Shown here piece by piece: positions 41,983-51,979 of a DNA stretch of 64,000 nt. Each line of letters begins with the position of its first letter. The first letter of the stretch is position 1. The DNA is from Brevibacterium sp. RIT 803 (GTDB lineage Bacteria > Actinomycetota > Actinomycetes > Actinomycetales > Brevibacteriaceae): NCBI RefSeq assembly GCF_016892625.1, contig NZ_JAFEMW010000002.1, forward strand, positions 186,001 to 250,000, read 5' to 3'. Below the pieces are notes generated by a model. It was not told the DNA's origin, did not search any database, and worked only from the letters and a program-made list of their open reading frames with translations. The position numbers and the translations under genes are program-made.

Positions 41983-43218
41983 TCAGGGTGGCAGATCCGC
42001 CGGTGGAGTGAAGTGCCACAGGTAGGCGACCCACACGATCTGAAGCAGGACGAACGCGCACAGCACCGCCGCCCGGTACCCCCGAGAGCGGACGAGTGAC
42101 AGGGTCAGCGCCATCGGGAACAGCGGCAGCAGCAGTCGCAGGGTCGAGGTCTGCGGAGTGAAGAAGATGAGCAGGTAGACACCATAGGCCAGGCAGAAGT
42201 ACTGCAGTGTTCGGCCCATCCTGGCACCTGCCGGGGAGAAGATCAGGGCCAACATTCCCGCGATGACGACGAAGAGGAGCACCGGGCCCAGCGGGCCGAT
42301 GAGACTGTTGGCCTGAGCCAACCACTGCACAAGGTAGGTCGACTCCCCCGTGTGCCATGCCGCCTCGGTATCCGTGTACGCCGTCAACGATCCCGTCGTC
42401 AACCACGCGTGGGCGGGATGGACCAGGGCCGCGACGCATGAGAGCACACCTAAGGACCAGGATCGGACCACCTCGGCGACGGGATACGCATCCTGCTTGC
42501 GGTGGGCAAAACGGTCGATCAGGTGCAGCAGCATGAAGAAGGAGAAGGCGACACCGATGGGACGAGACAGATCCATGAGGAACACGACGGGTATCGCGCT
42601 CAGGTAGCGACGTTCGACGACGAGGAAGAGCGCGGTGACCTGCAGGAGGAGCGTCACGGACTCCGCGTACCCGGTGGAGAAGATGGCGGCCGGGGGAAAG
42701 AACATGACAAGGGCCAGACCCGTCAGGGCCTGTCCCGGGTCCGTATATCTGCGAAACAAGGCAAGGATGACGATGGCGGCGAGTCCGGCTGCGACCGTCG
42801 AGACGATCGGTGAGATCACTTCGTAGCTCAGGCCGGTCACGCTTGAGAGGTTGCCGACCACGGCCGGATGCAACGGGTAGAACGCCCATTGGTTCTCTGT
42901 CACCGCTCCCGACTCATCAGTGGGCAGGATGCTCGGGTAGCCCTCCTTCGCGACTCGGCCGTACCACCCGCCGTCCCAGAAGTTGAGGAAGTCGTTGAGG
43001 GTGGTGGTGACAGGGCTTGAGGACCAGTTCGCCGGGTCCTGGCGTTTGAGGACAGCGGCGAAGATCGAGATGCTCACGATTCGTGAGACGAAATAGACGG
43101 CGATAGCCTGGACCCACACGGGCAGGGCGAGGAACAGGTTGCCGAATCGTGACAGGCGGGAGGAGCTGAAGACTTCAGGGGCGAGGGTGATTCCGGGGAG
43201 GTCGTGGGCTCTGCTCAT
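41983..43218 (-). CDS. PIG-V-like GT-C mannosyltransferase, membrane
   Basis: A 411-residue polytopic protein of the PIG-V/GT-C glycosyltransferase type, expected to transfer mannose from a polyprenyl-phosphate donor on the outer face of the membrane. Near residue 80 the first extracytoplasmic loop carries FWDGGWYGRVAKEGYP, which matches the family WD..WY..IA..GYP motif with the catalytic Asp. About ten transmembrane helices follow. The acceptor is unknown; lipoglycans are a reasonable guess in an actinobacterium. The ATG overlaps the DivIVA-like gene stop (ATGA), placing it last in the dapE operon. Confidence 0.8.
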   Translation of the reverse strand: MSRAHDLPGITLAPEVFSSSRLSRFGNLFLALPVWVQAIAVYFVSRIVSISIFAAVLKRQDPANWSSSPVTTTLNDFLNFWDGGWYGRVAKEGYPSILPTDESGAVTENQWAFYPLHPAVVGNLSSVTGLSYEVISPIVSTVAAGLAAIVILALFRRYTDPGQALTGLALVMFFPPAAIFSTGYAESVTLLLQVTALFLVVERRYLSAIPVVFLMDLSRPIGVAFSFFMLLHLIDRFAHRKQDAYPVAEVVRSWSLGVLSCVAALVHPAHAWLTTGSLTAYTDTEAAWHTGESTYLVQWLAQANSLIGPLGPVLLFVVIAGMLALIFSPAGARMGRTLQYFCLAYGVYLLIFFTPQTSTLRLLLPLFPMALTLSLVRSRGYRAAVLCAFVLLQIVWVAYLWHFTPPADLPP

Positions 43219-43484
43219 TGCGGCCCGCGTGCGGCTTCCAACTCGTGGATGCGGGTGCGCAGCACTCTCATCGCTTCGTCAACGTCCTCCATGCGGTAGC
43301 CCCGCAGGGCGGGTCGGAATGAGAGTCCGTCGAGTTCCTCAGGTGTGAAGTCGTGAGGCAGAGGCACCCACGCTGCTTCGGTCTCCTCAGCAGATTCGGC
43401 GGAGAAGACGTTGAATGTTGCCGCCAACACGATCACGAGCACGAAGATCGCTGCGGCCACTCCGATCACAATCCACAATGGCAT
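43215..43484 (-). CDS. DivIVA-domain small membrane protein
   Basis: An 89-residue protein: one N-terminal transmembrane helix (WIVIGVAAAIFVLVIVLA), a short acidic linker, then a DivIVA-type motif with LSFRPALRGYRMEDVDEAM and the start of a coiled coil (VLRTRIHELEAA). It is far shorter than Wag31/DivIVA and is the counterpart of the small gene beside folP2 in mycobacteria (Rv1209-like). It may localise a cell-envelope activity (inference). Start ATG at 43484 has a weak ribosome site. Confidence 0.8.
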   Translation of the reverse strand: MPLWIVIGVAAAIFVLVIVLAATFNVFSAESAEETEAAWVPLPHDFTPEELDGLSFRPALRGYRMEDVDEAMRVLRTRIHELEAARGPQ

Positions 43485-43515
43485 ACGGTCATTTTCTCAC
43501 AGTGGGCTCGCCTGC

Positions 43516-44415
43516 TCAGCGCAGGCCGCGCACGGTGTGTTTGGGCACCGCATCTCCGGTGATCGCCAGGGTCACAGCGAGGGCGTCTGCAGTGGCGCGG
43601 ACGTCGTGGGTGCGGATCATCGCGACCCCCTTGGCCACGGCCAGTGCGGTGGCCGCGATCGTTCCGTGAAGTCGCTGGGAGGGTTCCACGTCGCCGATGG
43701 CCTCACCGACGAAGTCCTTGCGGGAGATTGCCAGCAGCACTGGGAATCGGGTCTCGGTGAACCTCTGAAGGTCACGCAGCAGCCGCAGTGACTGATAGGT
43801 GTTCTTCCCGAAGTCAGGTGTCGGATCGATGATGATCTTCTCAGCCGAGACACCGGCGTCCAGGGCCGCCTCGGCCAGCCCGATCACTCCGGCCAGAGTC
43901 CGGTCGACGACGTCGCCGGCGGTCAGGCCGTATCGGTTGCGGTGGGCATCGGTGCGCGGAGACAGACCGCCCGTATGCGAGCAGACGATGCCCACGTCGC
44001 TCTTCGCTGCCACCGATGCCAGCTCGGGATCGACACCGGCCCAGGTGTCGTTGAGCAGCCCGGCACCGGCCGCACAGGCCGCCTCGGCAACCTCGTGACG
44101 CCAGGTGTCGACGCTGATGAGCATGGTGGGGTGACTGTGTGCGACGGCCTCGATGACGGGGCAGACTCGATCGATCTCCTCGGCGACGGAGATCTCGCGG
44201 CCCCGGCCGGCCCGCACTCCTCCGATGTCGACGATGTGCGCGCCTTCCTTCGCAGCTGCGGCGACCGCGTCGATGGCTTCTTCGGCGGTGGACGCGGATT
44301 CGTAGAACGAGTCCGTGGTCCTGTTGATCACGGCCATGATGGCAGGGCTGCCCGGCCGTGCCTGTGACAGGTGGAAGCCGCCGAGGTGGGGGCTGGGCTG
44401 CGCTGCGCCCCTCAC
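43516..44415 (-). CDS. folP2: FolP2-type dihydropteroate synthase homologue
   Basis: A 299-residue TIM-barrel protein of the DHPS family. The FolP motifs are altered in the FolP2 manner: AIMAVINRTTDSFYES in place of the usual NVTPDSFSDGG loop, and VDIGGVRAGRG in place of DIGGESTRPG. Other blocks are kept: ISVDTWRHEV, LLNDTWAG, IIDPTPDFGKN, ISRKDFVGE and RTHDV. Mycobacterial FolP2 does not supply DHPS activity, so a role in folate synthesis is doubtful. GTG at 44415 overlaps the LOG-gene stop (GTGA). The association with LOG and the dap genes is conserved. Confidence 0.85.
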   Translation of the reverse strand: MRGAAQPSPHLGGFHLSQARPGSPAIMAVINRTTDSFYESASTAEEAIDAVAAAAKEGAHIVDIGGVRAGRGREISVAEEIDRVCPVIEAVAHSHPTMLISVDTWRHEVAEAACAAGAGLLNDTWAGVDPELASVAAKSDVGIVCSHTGGLSPRTDAHRNRYGLTAGDVVDRTLAGVIGLAEAALDAGVSAEKIIIDPTPDFGKNTYQSLRLLRDLQRFTETRFPVLLAISRKDFVGEAIGDVEPSQRLHGTIAATALAVAKGVAMIRTHDVRATADALAVTLAITGDAVPKHTVRGLR

Positions 44416-45254
44416 TGTCCGCCTCCGTCTTCGGCGATGGCAGTGCCGATGATGTCAACGACCTCATCGATGTCATCGGTGAGGGTAAACAGGTTCATGT
44501 CCCGATCGCTGATGGTGCCTTCGGACAAAAGAGTCGCGGTCATCCAGTCGATGAGTCCCTGCCAATAGGCGGTGCCGAAGAGCACGATCGGAAAAGAGGT
44601 GACCTTTCCGGTCTGGACCATGGTGAAGGCTTCGAAGAGTTCGTCGAGGGTGCCGAAGCCGCCGGGCATGACGACGAAGCCACGCGAGTATTTGAGGAAC
44701 ATCGTCTTACGGACGAAGAAGTAGCGGAAATTCACGCCGAGTTCGACGTGGTCGTTGAGCCCGGATTCGAAGGGCAGCTCGATGCCGAGGCCGATCGAGA
44801 CTCCCCCGGCCTCCCGGGCACCCAGGTTCCCAGCTTCCATGATGCCTGGTCCGCCGCCGGTGATGATCGCGTTGCCACGGGCGGCGATTCGCCGGGCGAT
44901 GTCACGGGCATCCTGATAGGCCTGCGTGTCCGCGCTCAGTCGGGCCGAACCGAAGATCGACACGGCTGGTCCGATCTCTGCCAGGGAGCCGAAGCCCTCG
45001 ACGAATTCGGATTGGATCCGCAGCACACGCCAGGGGTCCTCGTGGACCCAGTCGGAGGTGTCGCGGGATTCGAGCAGGCTCTGGTCCGCTGTGGTCGTCG
45101 GAACCTGAGAGCCGCGCAGACGCAGGGACCCTTTGCTGTAGAACGCCGCGTCGATGGGTGCAGGGTCATCGGTCGGGGATTCGACCACGGCCGGAACGGT
45201 GGTGGCTGGTTCGTCGGCGGTTGGCCCGCCGGCAACCGGATCGTGCACGCCCAT
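44412..45254 (-). CDS. LOG-family (TIGR00730) nucleotide 5'-monophosphate phosphoribohydrolase
   Basis: A 280-residue Rossmann-fold protein. The signature motifs are GGGPGIMEAGNLGAREAG and VVMPGGFGTLDELFEA, which bind the phosphoribosyl group and carry the catalytic Arg/Glu. Relatives release the base from cytokinin riboside monophosphates or other nucleotides. Residues 1-90 form a disordered, Pro/Ala/Asp-rich extension beyond the usual domain. ATG at 45254 lies seven bases after the dapE stop, and the stop overlaps the folP2 start. Confidence 0.9.
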   Translation of the reverse strand: MGVHDPVAGGPTADEPATTVPAVVESPTDDPAPIDAAFYSKGSLRLRGSQVPTTTADQSLLESRDTSDWVHEDPWRVLRIQSEFVEGFGSLAEIGPAVSIFGSARLSADTQAYQDARDIARRIAARGNAIITGGGPGIMEAGNLGAREAGGVSIGLGIELPFESGLNDHVELGVNFRYFFVRKTMFLKYSRGFVVMPGGFGTLDELFEAFTMVQTGKVTSFPIVLFGTAYWQGLIDWMTATLLSEGTISDRDMNLFTLTDDIDEVVDIIGTAIAEDGGGQ

Positions 45255-45260
45255 CGGGTC

Positions 45261-46427
45261 TCAGCGCCCTTCCAGGTAGTCGCGCAGCGTCCGGGCGGCC
45301 ACTTCGACCTCTGTGACGGCGACATGTTCATCGGACTTGTGGGCGTACAGGGGGTTGCCTGGCCCGAAGTTCACTGCAGGCACTCCCAATGCGCTGAATC
45401 TCGAGACGTCTGTCCATCCCAGCTTCGGTGCGGGTGAGAGCCGAAGTGTGTCGATGAAGTCCTGAGCGATCTCGCGATCGAGACCGGGCCGGGCGCCTTC
45501 TGCCGCATCCGTGACGACGACGTCGAAGCCGGTGAAGAACTCGCGCAGGAAGCCCTCTGCCTCGGCCGCGGACTTGCTTGGGGCGAAACGGTAGTTCACG
45601 GCGACTGTGCAGGCATCGGGCACGACGTTGCCCGCGACTCCCCCGGAGATCGAGACGGCGGACAGGGACTCACGGTAGTCGAGTCCGTCGACGTTCACGG
45701 TCCCGGTCTCGTGCTCGGCCAGGCGTCCCAGTACTTCTGCGGCGGCATGGATTGCGTTGACCCCCATGAAGGCACGTGCGGAATGGGCACGGACCCCTGT
45801 CGTGGACACGTTGACTCTGATGGTGCCGTTGCAGCCGCCTTCGACGGAAGCGTTCGAGGGTTCCCCGAGGATCGCGAAATCACCGCCTAGCCAGTCGGGG
45901 CGGTTGCGTGAGACTCGTCCGAGTCCGTTGAGGGAGGCGTCGACCTCTTCATGGTCGTAGAAGACCCAGCTGACATCACGGTTCGGTTCGCGCAGAGCCG
46001 CGGCAGTGACCAGCGCCATCGCGACACCTGCCTTCATATCGCAGGCACCTCTGCCCCAGATGACCTCGTCGTCGGTGTAGTCGGCACCGTCCAGGTGGGT
46101 GCGCCGAGGCGGAAGGTTGTCCTCTACCGGCACCGTGTCCAGGTGACCGGCGACGACGATGCGTTCGGAATGCCCCAGCTGGGTGCGGGCGACGATCGTG
46201 TCTCCGTCGCGGAGGATCTCCAGGTCAGGTCCGGGCCCTGCACCGATGCGGTTGAGCACCTCGGCGACGGCATCGGTGATCGTCGTCTCATTGCCGGAGA
46301 CCGATTCGATGGCACACAGGCGACCCGTGAGCTCGGCGGGGTTGTTGAGTGCTTCGAACAGGTAATCGGCCAGCTCACCGGTGGGGGTGAAAACGGATTC
46401 GGTCTCAGCAGATGGATCGACATTCAT
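45261..46427 (-). CDS. dapE: Succinyl-diaminopimelate desuccinylase
   Basis: A 388-residue M20-family zinc hydrolase that removes succinate from N-succinyl-LL-diaminopimelate in the lysine/peptidoglycan pathway. Metal site motifs: [30 protein letters not shown] (catalytic Glu), [14 protein letters not shown], and a C-terminal His in [11 protein letters not shown] at 46427 is chosen; an in-frame extension to 46673 would run into divergent dapD and reads as non-coding. TAGGCT lies seven bases upstream and no ribosome site is seen, suggesting a leaderless mRNA. It heads the operon dapE-LOG-folP2-divIVA-like-PIG-V. Confidence 0.95.
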   Translation of the reverse strand: MNVDPSAETESVFTPTGELADYLFEALNNPAELTGRLCAIESVSGNETTITDAVAEVLNRIGAGPGPDLEILRDGDTIVARTQLGHSERIVVAGHLDTVPVEDNLPPRRTHLDGADYTDDEVIWGRGACDMKAGVAMALVTAAALREPNRDVSWVFYDHEEVDASLNGLGRVSRNRPDWLGGDFAILGEPSNASVEGGCNGTIRVNVSTTGVRAHSARAFMGVNAIHAAAEVLGRLAEHETGTVNVDGLDYRESLSAVSISGGVAGNVVPDACTVAVNYRFAPSKSAAEAEGFLREFFTGFDVVVTDAAEGARPGLDREIAQDFIDTLRLSPAPKLGWTDVSRFSALGVPAVNFGPGNPLYAHKSDEHVAVTEVEVAARTLRDYLEGR

Positions 46428-46470
46428 ATCGCTTAGCCTAGTACTGCCGCTACCGACTAGTCTTGGTGGC
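46428..46470. promoter_or_regulatory. 43-bp divergent promoter between dapE and dapD
   Basis: Both -10-like hexamers lie in the 43 bases between the two ATG codons: TAGGCT for dapE (46440-46435, minus strand) and TAGTCT for dapD (46458-46463), each seven bases before its ATG. They are 17 bp apart, so each occupies the position of the other's -35. There is no room for leaders, which implies leaderless transcripts and possibly mutually exclusive polymerase binding. Confidence 0.6.
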
Positions 46471-47415
46471 ATGACAGAACGCATAGTTTCCGCGCGTGGC
46501 TTGGCCACCCTGCACAACGACTCAGTCCTCACCGCCTGGTACCCCACCCTGAGCACGGGAGAAACTCCGGACGCCGCCGAGGAGACCGCCGTCTCCCGTG
46601 CGAACACCGACGGGCTCGATGCTCTCGTGGGCACCGATGAAGCCCGAGGCACCCGGACCGAGGTCGTGACCACGACGATCGATCTCGACGCCGGTCCCGC
46701 CTCAGCCGCCGACGCCTACCTGCGCCTGCATGCGCTGTCTCATCGTGTGGTCGCTCCCAATGACGTCAATCTCGACGGGATCTTCGGTCACCTCGCGAAC
46801 ATCGTGTGGACCTCGGCCGGCGCCTGCTCTCCGGAGGACTTCGAAACCACCCGCGCTAAGCTGCTGGCCAACGGTCCCGTCGCCGTCTTCGGTCTGGACA
46901 AGTTTCCGCGTATGACCGACTTCGTCATCCCTTCCGGTGTCCGCATCGCCGATGCCGATCGCGTCCGCCTCGGCGCACATCTGGCCTCGGGCACGACCGT
47001 CATGCACGAGGGCTTCGTGAACTTCAATGCCGGCACGCTGGGCTCTGCGATGGTCGAGGGACGCATCTCCCAGGGCGTCGTCGTCGGCGACGGCTCCGAC
47101 ATCGGCGGCGGTGCCTCCATCATGGGCACGCTGTCGGGCGGCGGCACACACCGCATCTCGATCGGCAACGGCAGTCTGCTGGGTGCGAATTCCGGTGTGG
47201 GCATCTCCATCGGAGACGACTGCATCGTCGAAGCCGGGCTCTACATCACTGCCGGCACACGCGTCACCGTTCCAGGTGACGATGAGACGGTCGTGAAGGC
47301 CTCCGAGCTCAGCGGTCAGAACAACATCCTGTTCCGCCGCAACTCCGTCACCGGTGCCGTCGAGGCGATTTCACGCTCGTCTAAGGGCATTGAGCTCAAC
47401 CCCGATCTTCACTGA
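46471..47415 (+). CDS. dapD: 2,3,4,5-tetrahydropyridine-2,6-dicarboxylate N-succinyltransferase
   Basis: A 314-residue actinobacterial-type DapD (succinyl-CoA dependent), first step of the succinylase branch to diaminopimelate. The N-terminal domain has [18 protein letters not shown]. The left-handed beta-helix starts near [17 protein letters not shown] and continues through [20 protein letters not shown] and [13 protein letters not shown] to the C-terminus ([12 protein letters not shown]). ATG at 46471 is the homologous start; an in-frame extension to 46381 overlaps dapE and is rejected. A leaderless-type hexamer precedes it. Confidence 0.95.
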   Translation: MTERIVSARGLATLHNDSVLTAWYPTLSTGETPDAAEETAVSRANTDGLDALVGTDEARGTRTEVVTTTIDLDAGPASAADAYLRLHALSHRVVAPNDVNLDGIFGHLANIVWTSAGACSPEDFETTRAKLLANGPVAVFGLDKFPRMTDFVIPSGVRIADADRVRLGAHLASGTTVMHEGFVNFNAGTLGSAMVEGRISQGVVVGDGSDIGGGASIMGTLSGGGTHRISIGNGSLLGANSGVGISIGDDCIVEAGLYITAGTRVTVPGDDETVVKASELSGQNNILFRRNSVTGAVEAISRSSKGIELNPDLH

Positions 47416-47507
47416 GCTTTCAGGCTGCTGGCCTCTATGCTGAGGCTCGCTCGGCTGCACCGCAGTCGGTTGAGCATCAACTGGCCAAGTTGGCCCTGAG
47501 GTGACAC

Positions 47508-47547
47508 CGACGAGGGCGCGTCCACGAAAGTGGGCGCGCCCTCGTCG
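47508..47547 (+). terminator. Hairpin terminator downstream of dapD
   Basis: An 18-bp stem 47508-47525 / 47530-47547 with one wobble and a four-base loop GAAA. It can serve dapD and the convergent gltA. Confidence 0.85.
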
Positions 47548-47762
47548 TGTCTCAGCTTCGGACAGCAGGCGTGAGTGTGTGAGCCCGAGCAGACATGACA
47601 ATACGCCCTACGCTCGGCTGCTGAACACCGTCTTGCAATGGGCTGCAGCAGTGCTGAGTGTAGGACGCATTCGGCCAGTGGTGCCTGGTGCCACCAGCGG
47701 TGCCGGTGAAGGAGCAAGGCCTCAGTTACGGCCCTGGCCGCCGGTCGAGAGTGACGCTGGGA
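47548..47762. other. Gene-free remainder of the dapD-gltA gap
   Basis: The gap between dapD and gltA is 347 bp. Apart from the terminator at 47508-47547 I see only short inverted repeats such as GGTGCC/GGCACC near 47680-47705 and no coding sequence with a credible start. It may hold the 3' end of the gltA transcript. Confidence 0.5.
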
Positions 47763-49046
<1,284 letters not shown>

Positions 49047-49067
49047 ATGTTCTCCTCAGCTTGGACC

Positions 49068-49090
49068 CACCTCAAGAACTTCCTGAGGTG
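49068..49090. promoter_or_regulatory. Inverted repeat in the gltA leader
   Basis: CACCTCA (49068-49074) and TGAGGTG (49084-49090) form a perfect 7-bp inverted repeat with a nine-base spacer, 22 to 44 bases before the gltA ATG. It could be an operator or an mRNA hairpin; no known regulator site was recognised. Confidence 0.35.
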
Positions 49091-49250
49091 TCTTGCACAA
49101 TTCCATCAAAGACTACCGATAACTGTCAGAATCAAAAAATCACAGCCACCCACTGGTACCGACCAGTAACCTACTTGAACTGGGCGTACAGAGGGTTCTC
49201 GGGCTCAAATTCGGGTCTTGAAGTGTCCGGCTTTCTGTGCGCCGAACGGC

Positions 49251-50372
49251 TCAGTCAGCCGCCTTGTGCAATCGCTGAGCGGCGGCGCGAATACGCTCAT
49301 CGCTTGCTGTCAGGGCGATGCGCACGTGATCGGTGGCGGCCTCACCATAGAATTCGCCAGGACCGGCGATGATGCCGATTTCTGCCAATTTCGACAGCGA
49401 GTCCCAACAATTGACACCGGCGCTCGACCACAGATAAAGACCCGCACTGGAGTGATCGATGCGGAATCCGTAGGCTTCGAGTCCGCTGCGCAGCAGTTCC
49501 CGCCGAGTCCGATAGCGTTCCTTCTGCTCGATGACGTGAGCAGTGTCTCGCAGTCCGGCGATCATCGCGGCTTGGACCGGGAAAGGCACAATCATGCCTG
49601 CGTGTTTGCGCGACTTGGTGAGGTCACCGATGAGTTGACGGTCTCCGGTCACGAAGGCCGCGCGGTACCCGGCCACGTTCGACTGCTTCGACATCGAGTA
49701 CACGCTGAGGACACCGCTGTGATCGTCACCGGCGGCATTGAGAATGCTCGGAGCGGGAGAATCGGATTCCCAATTCAGGAGTCCGTAGCATTCGTCTGAG
49801 GCGAGGACGACTCCGGCACTGCGGGCACGGCGGATGACCTCGGTGAGGGTGTCGGTGTCGAGCACCTCCCCGGTGGGATTGCCCGGGGTGTTGATCCACA
49901 GCAGACCGATCCCGTCGAGGGAGGCCCCGGCGGCGACGTCTGCCGCGTCGAGGCGGCGGCAGTCGACGCCGGCGATCGTGGCACCCATCTCGTAGGTCGG
50001 GTAGGCCGCCGAAGGACAGGCCACATCCAAGCCGGCCTGGCGCAGCCCCAGCAGGGTGGGCAGCCACGCCACCATTTCCTTCGAACCGATCGTGGGCAGC
50101 ACCTCGGCGGCGGGGTCGAGCGAGACCCCATGCCAGTTCTGGTACCACCAGGCGATGGCTTCGCGCAGTTCATCCGTCCCCGCTGTCGTCGGGTAGCCGT
50201 GGGCATCACCGGCGTCGGACAACGCGGACTGGATCACCTGCGGTGTGGGATCGACCGGTGTGCCGATGGACAGATCACAGGCGCCGTCGGGATGTTCTGC
50301 GGCCCGATTGCGAAATTCGGTGAGCCGGTCCCAGGGGTAATCGGGCAGATTGAGGCCGAAGCGAGAAGACAT
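49251..50372 (-). CDS. dapC: Succinyldiaminopimelate transaminase
   Basis: A 373-residue class I aminotransferase of the actinobacterial DapC type (compare Rv1178). The PLP Lys is Lys229 in VYSMSKQSNVAGYRAAF. Other motifs are LSIGTPVDPTP, HGYPTTAGTDELREAI, INTPGNPTGEV and ASDECYGLL. It converts N-succinyl-2-amino-6-ketopimelate to succinyl-diaminopimelate, the step between DapD and DapE. It starts three bases after the ferredoxin gene, an arrangement conserved in actinobacteria, so the two are co-transcribed. Confidence 0.93.
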   Translation of the reverse strand: MSSRFGLNLPDYPWDRLTEFRNRAAEHPDGACDLSIGTPVDPTPQVIQSALSDAGDAHGYPTTAGTDELREAIAWWYQNWHGVSLDPAAEVLPTIGSKEMVAWLPTLLGLRQAGLDVACPSAAYPTYEMGATIAGVDCRRLDAADVAAGASLDGIGLLWINTPGNPTGEVLDTDTLTEVIRRARSAGVVLASDECYGLLNWESDSPAPSILNAAGDDHSGVLSVYSMSKQSNVAGYRAAFVTGDRQLIGDLTKSRKHAGMIVPFPVQAAMIAGLRDTAHVIEQKERYRTRRELLRSGLEAYGFRIDHSSAGLYLWSSAGVNCWDSLSKLAEIGIIAGPGEFYGEAATDHVRIALTASDERIRAAAQRLHKAAD

Positions 50373-50375
50373 AGC

Positions 50376-50699
50376 TCAGTCGTGCTGCTGCAGGGGCAGG
50401 GCAGAGATGATCGGGTGGTCCAGGCCGGTGTTGCCCAGCTTCGCGGCACCACCTGGCGAACCGAGTTCGTCGAAGAACTCGACGTTGGCCTTGTAGTACT
50501 CAGACCACTCTTCGGGAGTGTCGTCTTCGTAGAAGATCGCCTCGACCGGGCAGACCGGCTCGCAGGCACCGCAATCGACGCATTCGTCAGGGTGAATGTA
50601 GAGGCTGCGCTCACCTTCGTAGATGCAGTCGACCGGACATTCGTCGACGCAGGCCTTGTCTTTCAGATCGACACAAGGCTGGGCAATGATGTACGTCAC
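50376..50699 (-). CDS. fdxA: 7Fe-8S (two-cluster) ferredoxin
   Basis: A 107-residue ferredoxin. Cys9, Cys17, Cys21 and Cys25 (PCVDLKDKACVDECPVDCIY) and Cys40, Cys43, Cys46 and Cys50 (ECVDCGACEPVCPVEAI) form one 3Fe-4S and one 4Fe-4S site, the pattern of mycobacterial FdxA/FdxC. The C-terminal extension (EEWSEYYKANVEFFDELG) is typical. GTG at 50699 follows ATAGGAGTCGTACTC. It is an electron carrier; the partner is not evident from context. Confidence 0.94.
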   Translation of the reverse strand: MTYIIAQPCVDLKDKACVDECPVDCIYEGERSLYIHPDECVDCGACEPVCPVEAIFYEDDTPEEWSEYYKANVEFFDELGSPGGAAKLGNTGLDHPIISALPLQQHD

Positions 50700-50899
50700 G
50701 AGTACGACTCCTATTAAGACTCAACGAGATTGCACGTATACAGCCTAAGACTACGCCTTCCGACTGCGCAGGGTTCCATCGGGTCGACGTGATCCTGCTT
50801 TCACATTCGTGTCCTCCGTCACGCCTGCAGCGACTGCGGCAGGCCCTGGATTAGGCTGGAGGCTCCAGTACTTCAAGGCATTTCGGCGGAAGGCGACAA

Positions 50900-51973
50900 G
50901 TGGACGATCTGCAGCCCGGCAAGAGAGTGGTCGTGCGGTATTCGCTCGAACACGGTGACACGCACTCGACCTCGGATGCCCTCGGCGTCGTCAACAGCGC
51001 AGACGAGACATCGGTGGAGATCGGGACCAAACGCGGGCCGATCCGCATACCCCGAGAGCAGATCATGCTCGTTCACGAAGTTCCGCCGGCACCGACGAAA
51101 TCGGGTCGCACCCATGAGATCGTCTCTGCCGTCGACCTGCGCAGGATCTCCGCTGCGGCGTGGCTGCCTCAGGACATCTCCTGGCTGCACATGGAGAATC
51201 TGCGCAATGAGAGCGCCGAAACCGATGCCGACATCGGATTGCTGCAGAAGGGTTGGCTGCTGCGCAGCTCTGAATCGGTGACCAGGCGTGCCAACAGCTG
51301 CCTTCCCGTCACTGACACCGGAATGGACTGGGAGCAGAGCCTCGATGCTGTCGAGGCCTGGTACTCAGCACGCCAGAAGCCAAGCTGCATCCAGATCTAT
51401 TCGAGCGAGGATTCCAACTCGCTTGCCCCGGCCTGCGAAGGTCTGGCACCACTTCTCTCTGCCCGGGGATACTCTCCCTCTGAGCCGGTGTTTCTGCTGG
51501 CCGGTTCCACCGCCGAGGCGGCAGCTGGGGCCGCGCATCCCGGTGACGCGGCCGCACCCGGGCTGTCGATCGACGTCAGCGAGGAACCGAGCCCCATGCA
51601 CTATGCGGCGTGGGCCAGTGAACGCGACCCAGGTTCGCAGGAGGCCTTCCGTGGGCTCATCGAAGCCTCCGATCCCTGCCAGTTCATCACGGCCTATGCC
51701 GACCATCCGGATGGCAGCCGGTCCATGGTGGCCGGCGCCCGAATCGTAGAGCGCAGCAAATGGGGTGTGCTGACGAACCTCGTCACCCGTCCGGATCTGC
51801 GTCGGCGAGGGGCAGGCCGGTCCGTGGCCAGTGCCGCTGCCGCACTGTTGTCGCAGCGAGGAGTCCGCTCTTACCTCATTGACGTGGAGGCCGGCAATGA
51901 GGCCTCGTTGAACCTCTTCACATCACTCGGTGCCACAGTCCGACACCGGTCCTGGTACGCCAGCCGCGGATGA
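50900..51973 (+). CDS. GNAT-family N-acetyltransferase
   Basis: A 357-residue protein. The N-terminal ~60 residues form a small beta domain (GKRVVVRYSLEHGDTHSTSD) of a type fused to acetyltransferases in actinobacteria. The C-terminal GNAT fold has the acetyl-CoA-binding motif A in LVTRPDLRRRGAGRSVASA, followed by YLIDVEAGNEASLNLFTSLG. The middle is poorly conserved. Substrate unknown. GTG at 50900 follows GGCGGAAGGCGACAA. It is divergent from fdxA. Confidence 0.83.
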   Translation: MDDLQPGKRVVVRYSLEHGDTHSTSDALGVVNSADETSVEIGTKRGPIRIPREQIMLVHEVPPAPTKSGRTHEIVSAVDLRRISAAAWLPQDISWLHMENLRNESAETDADIGLLQKGWLLRSSESVTRRANSCLPVTDTGMDWEQSLDAVEAWYSARQKPSCIQIYSSEDSNSLAPACEGLAPLLSARGYSPSEPVFLLAGSTAEAAAGAAHPGDAAAPGLSIDVSEEPSPMHYAAWASERDPGSQEAFRGLIEASDPCQFITAYADHPDGSRSMVAGARIVERSKWGVLTNLVTRPDLRRRGAGRSVASAAAALLSQRGVRSYLIDVEAGNEASLNLFTSLGATVRHRSWYASRG

Positions 51974-51979
51974 CGCAGA

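Noticed and set aside
41921..42889. A 322-residue minus-strand frame inside the mannosyltransferase gene
   Set aside because: Same strand but wrong frame relative to the PIG-V protein with clear membrane helices; Arg/Gly/His-rich composition indicates a shadow.
44358..45437. A 359-residue plus-strand frame opposite LOG and dapE
   Set aside because: It runs antisense through two recognised genes and has no family signature.
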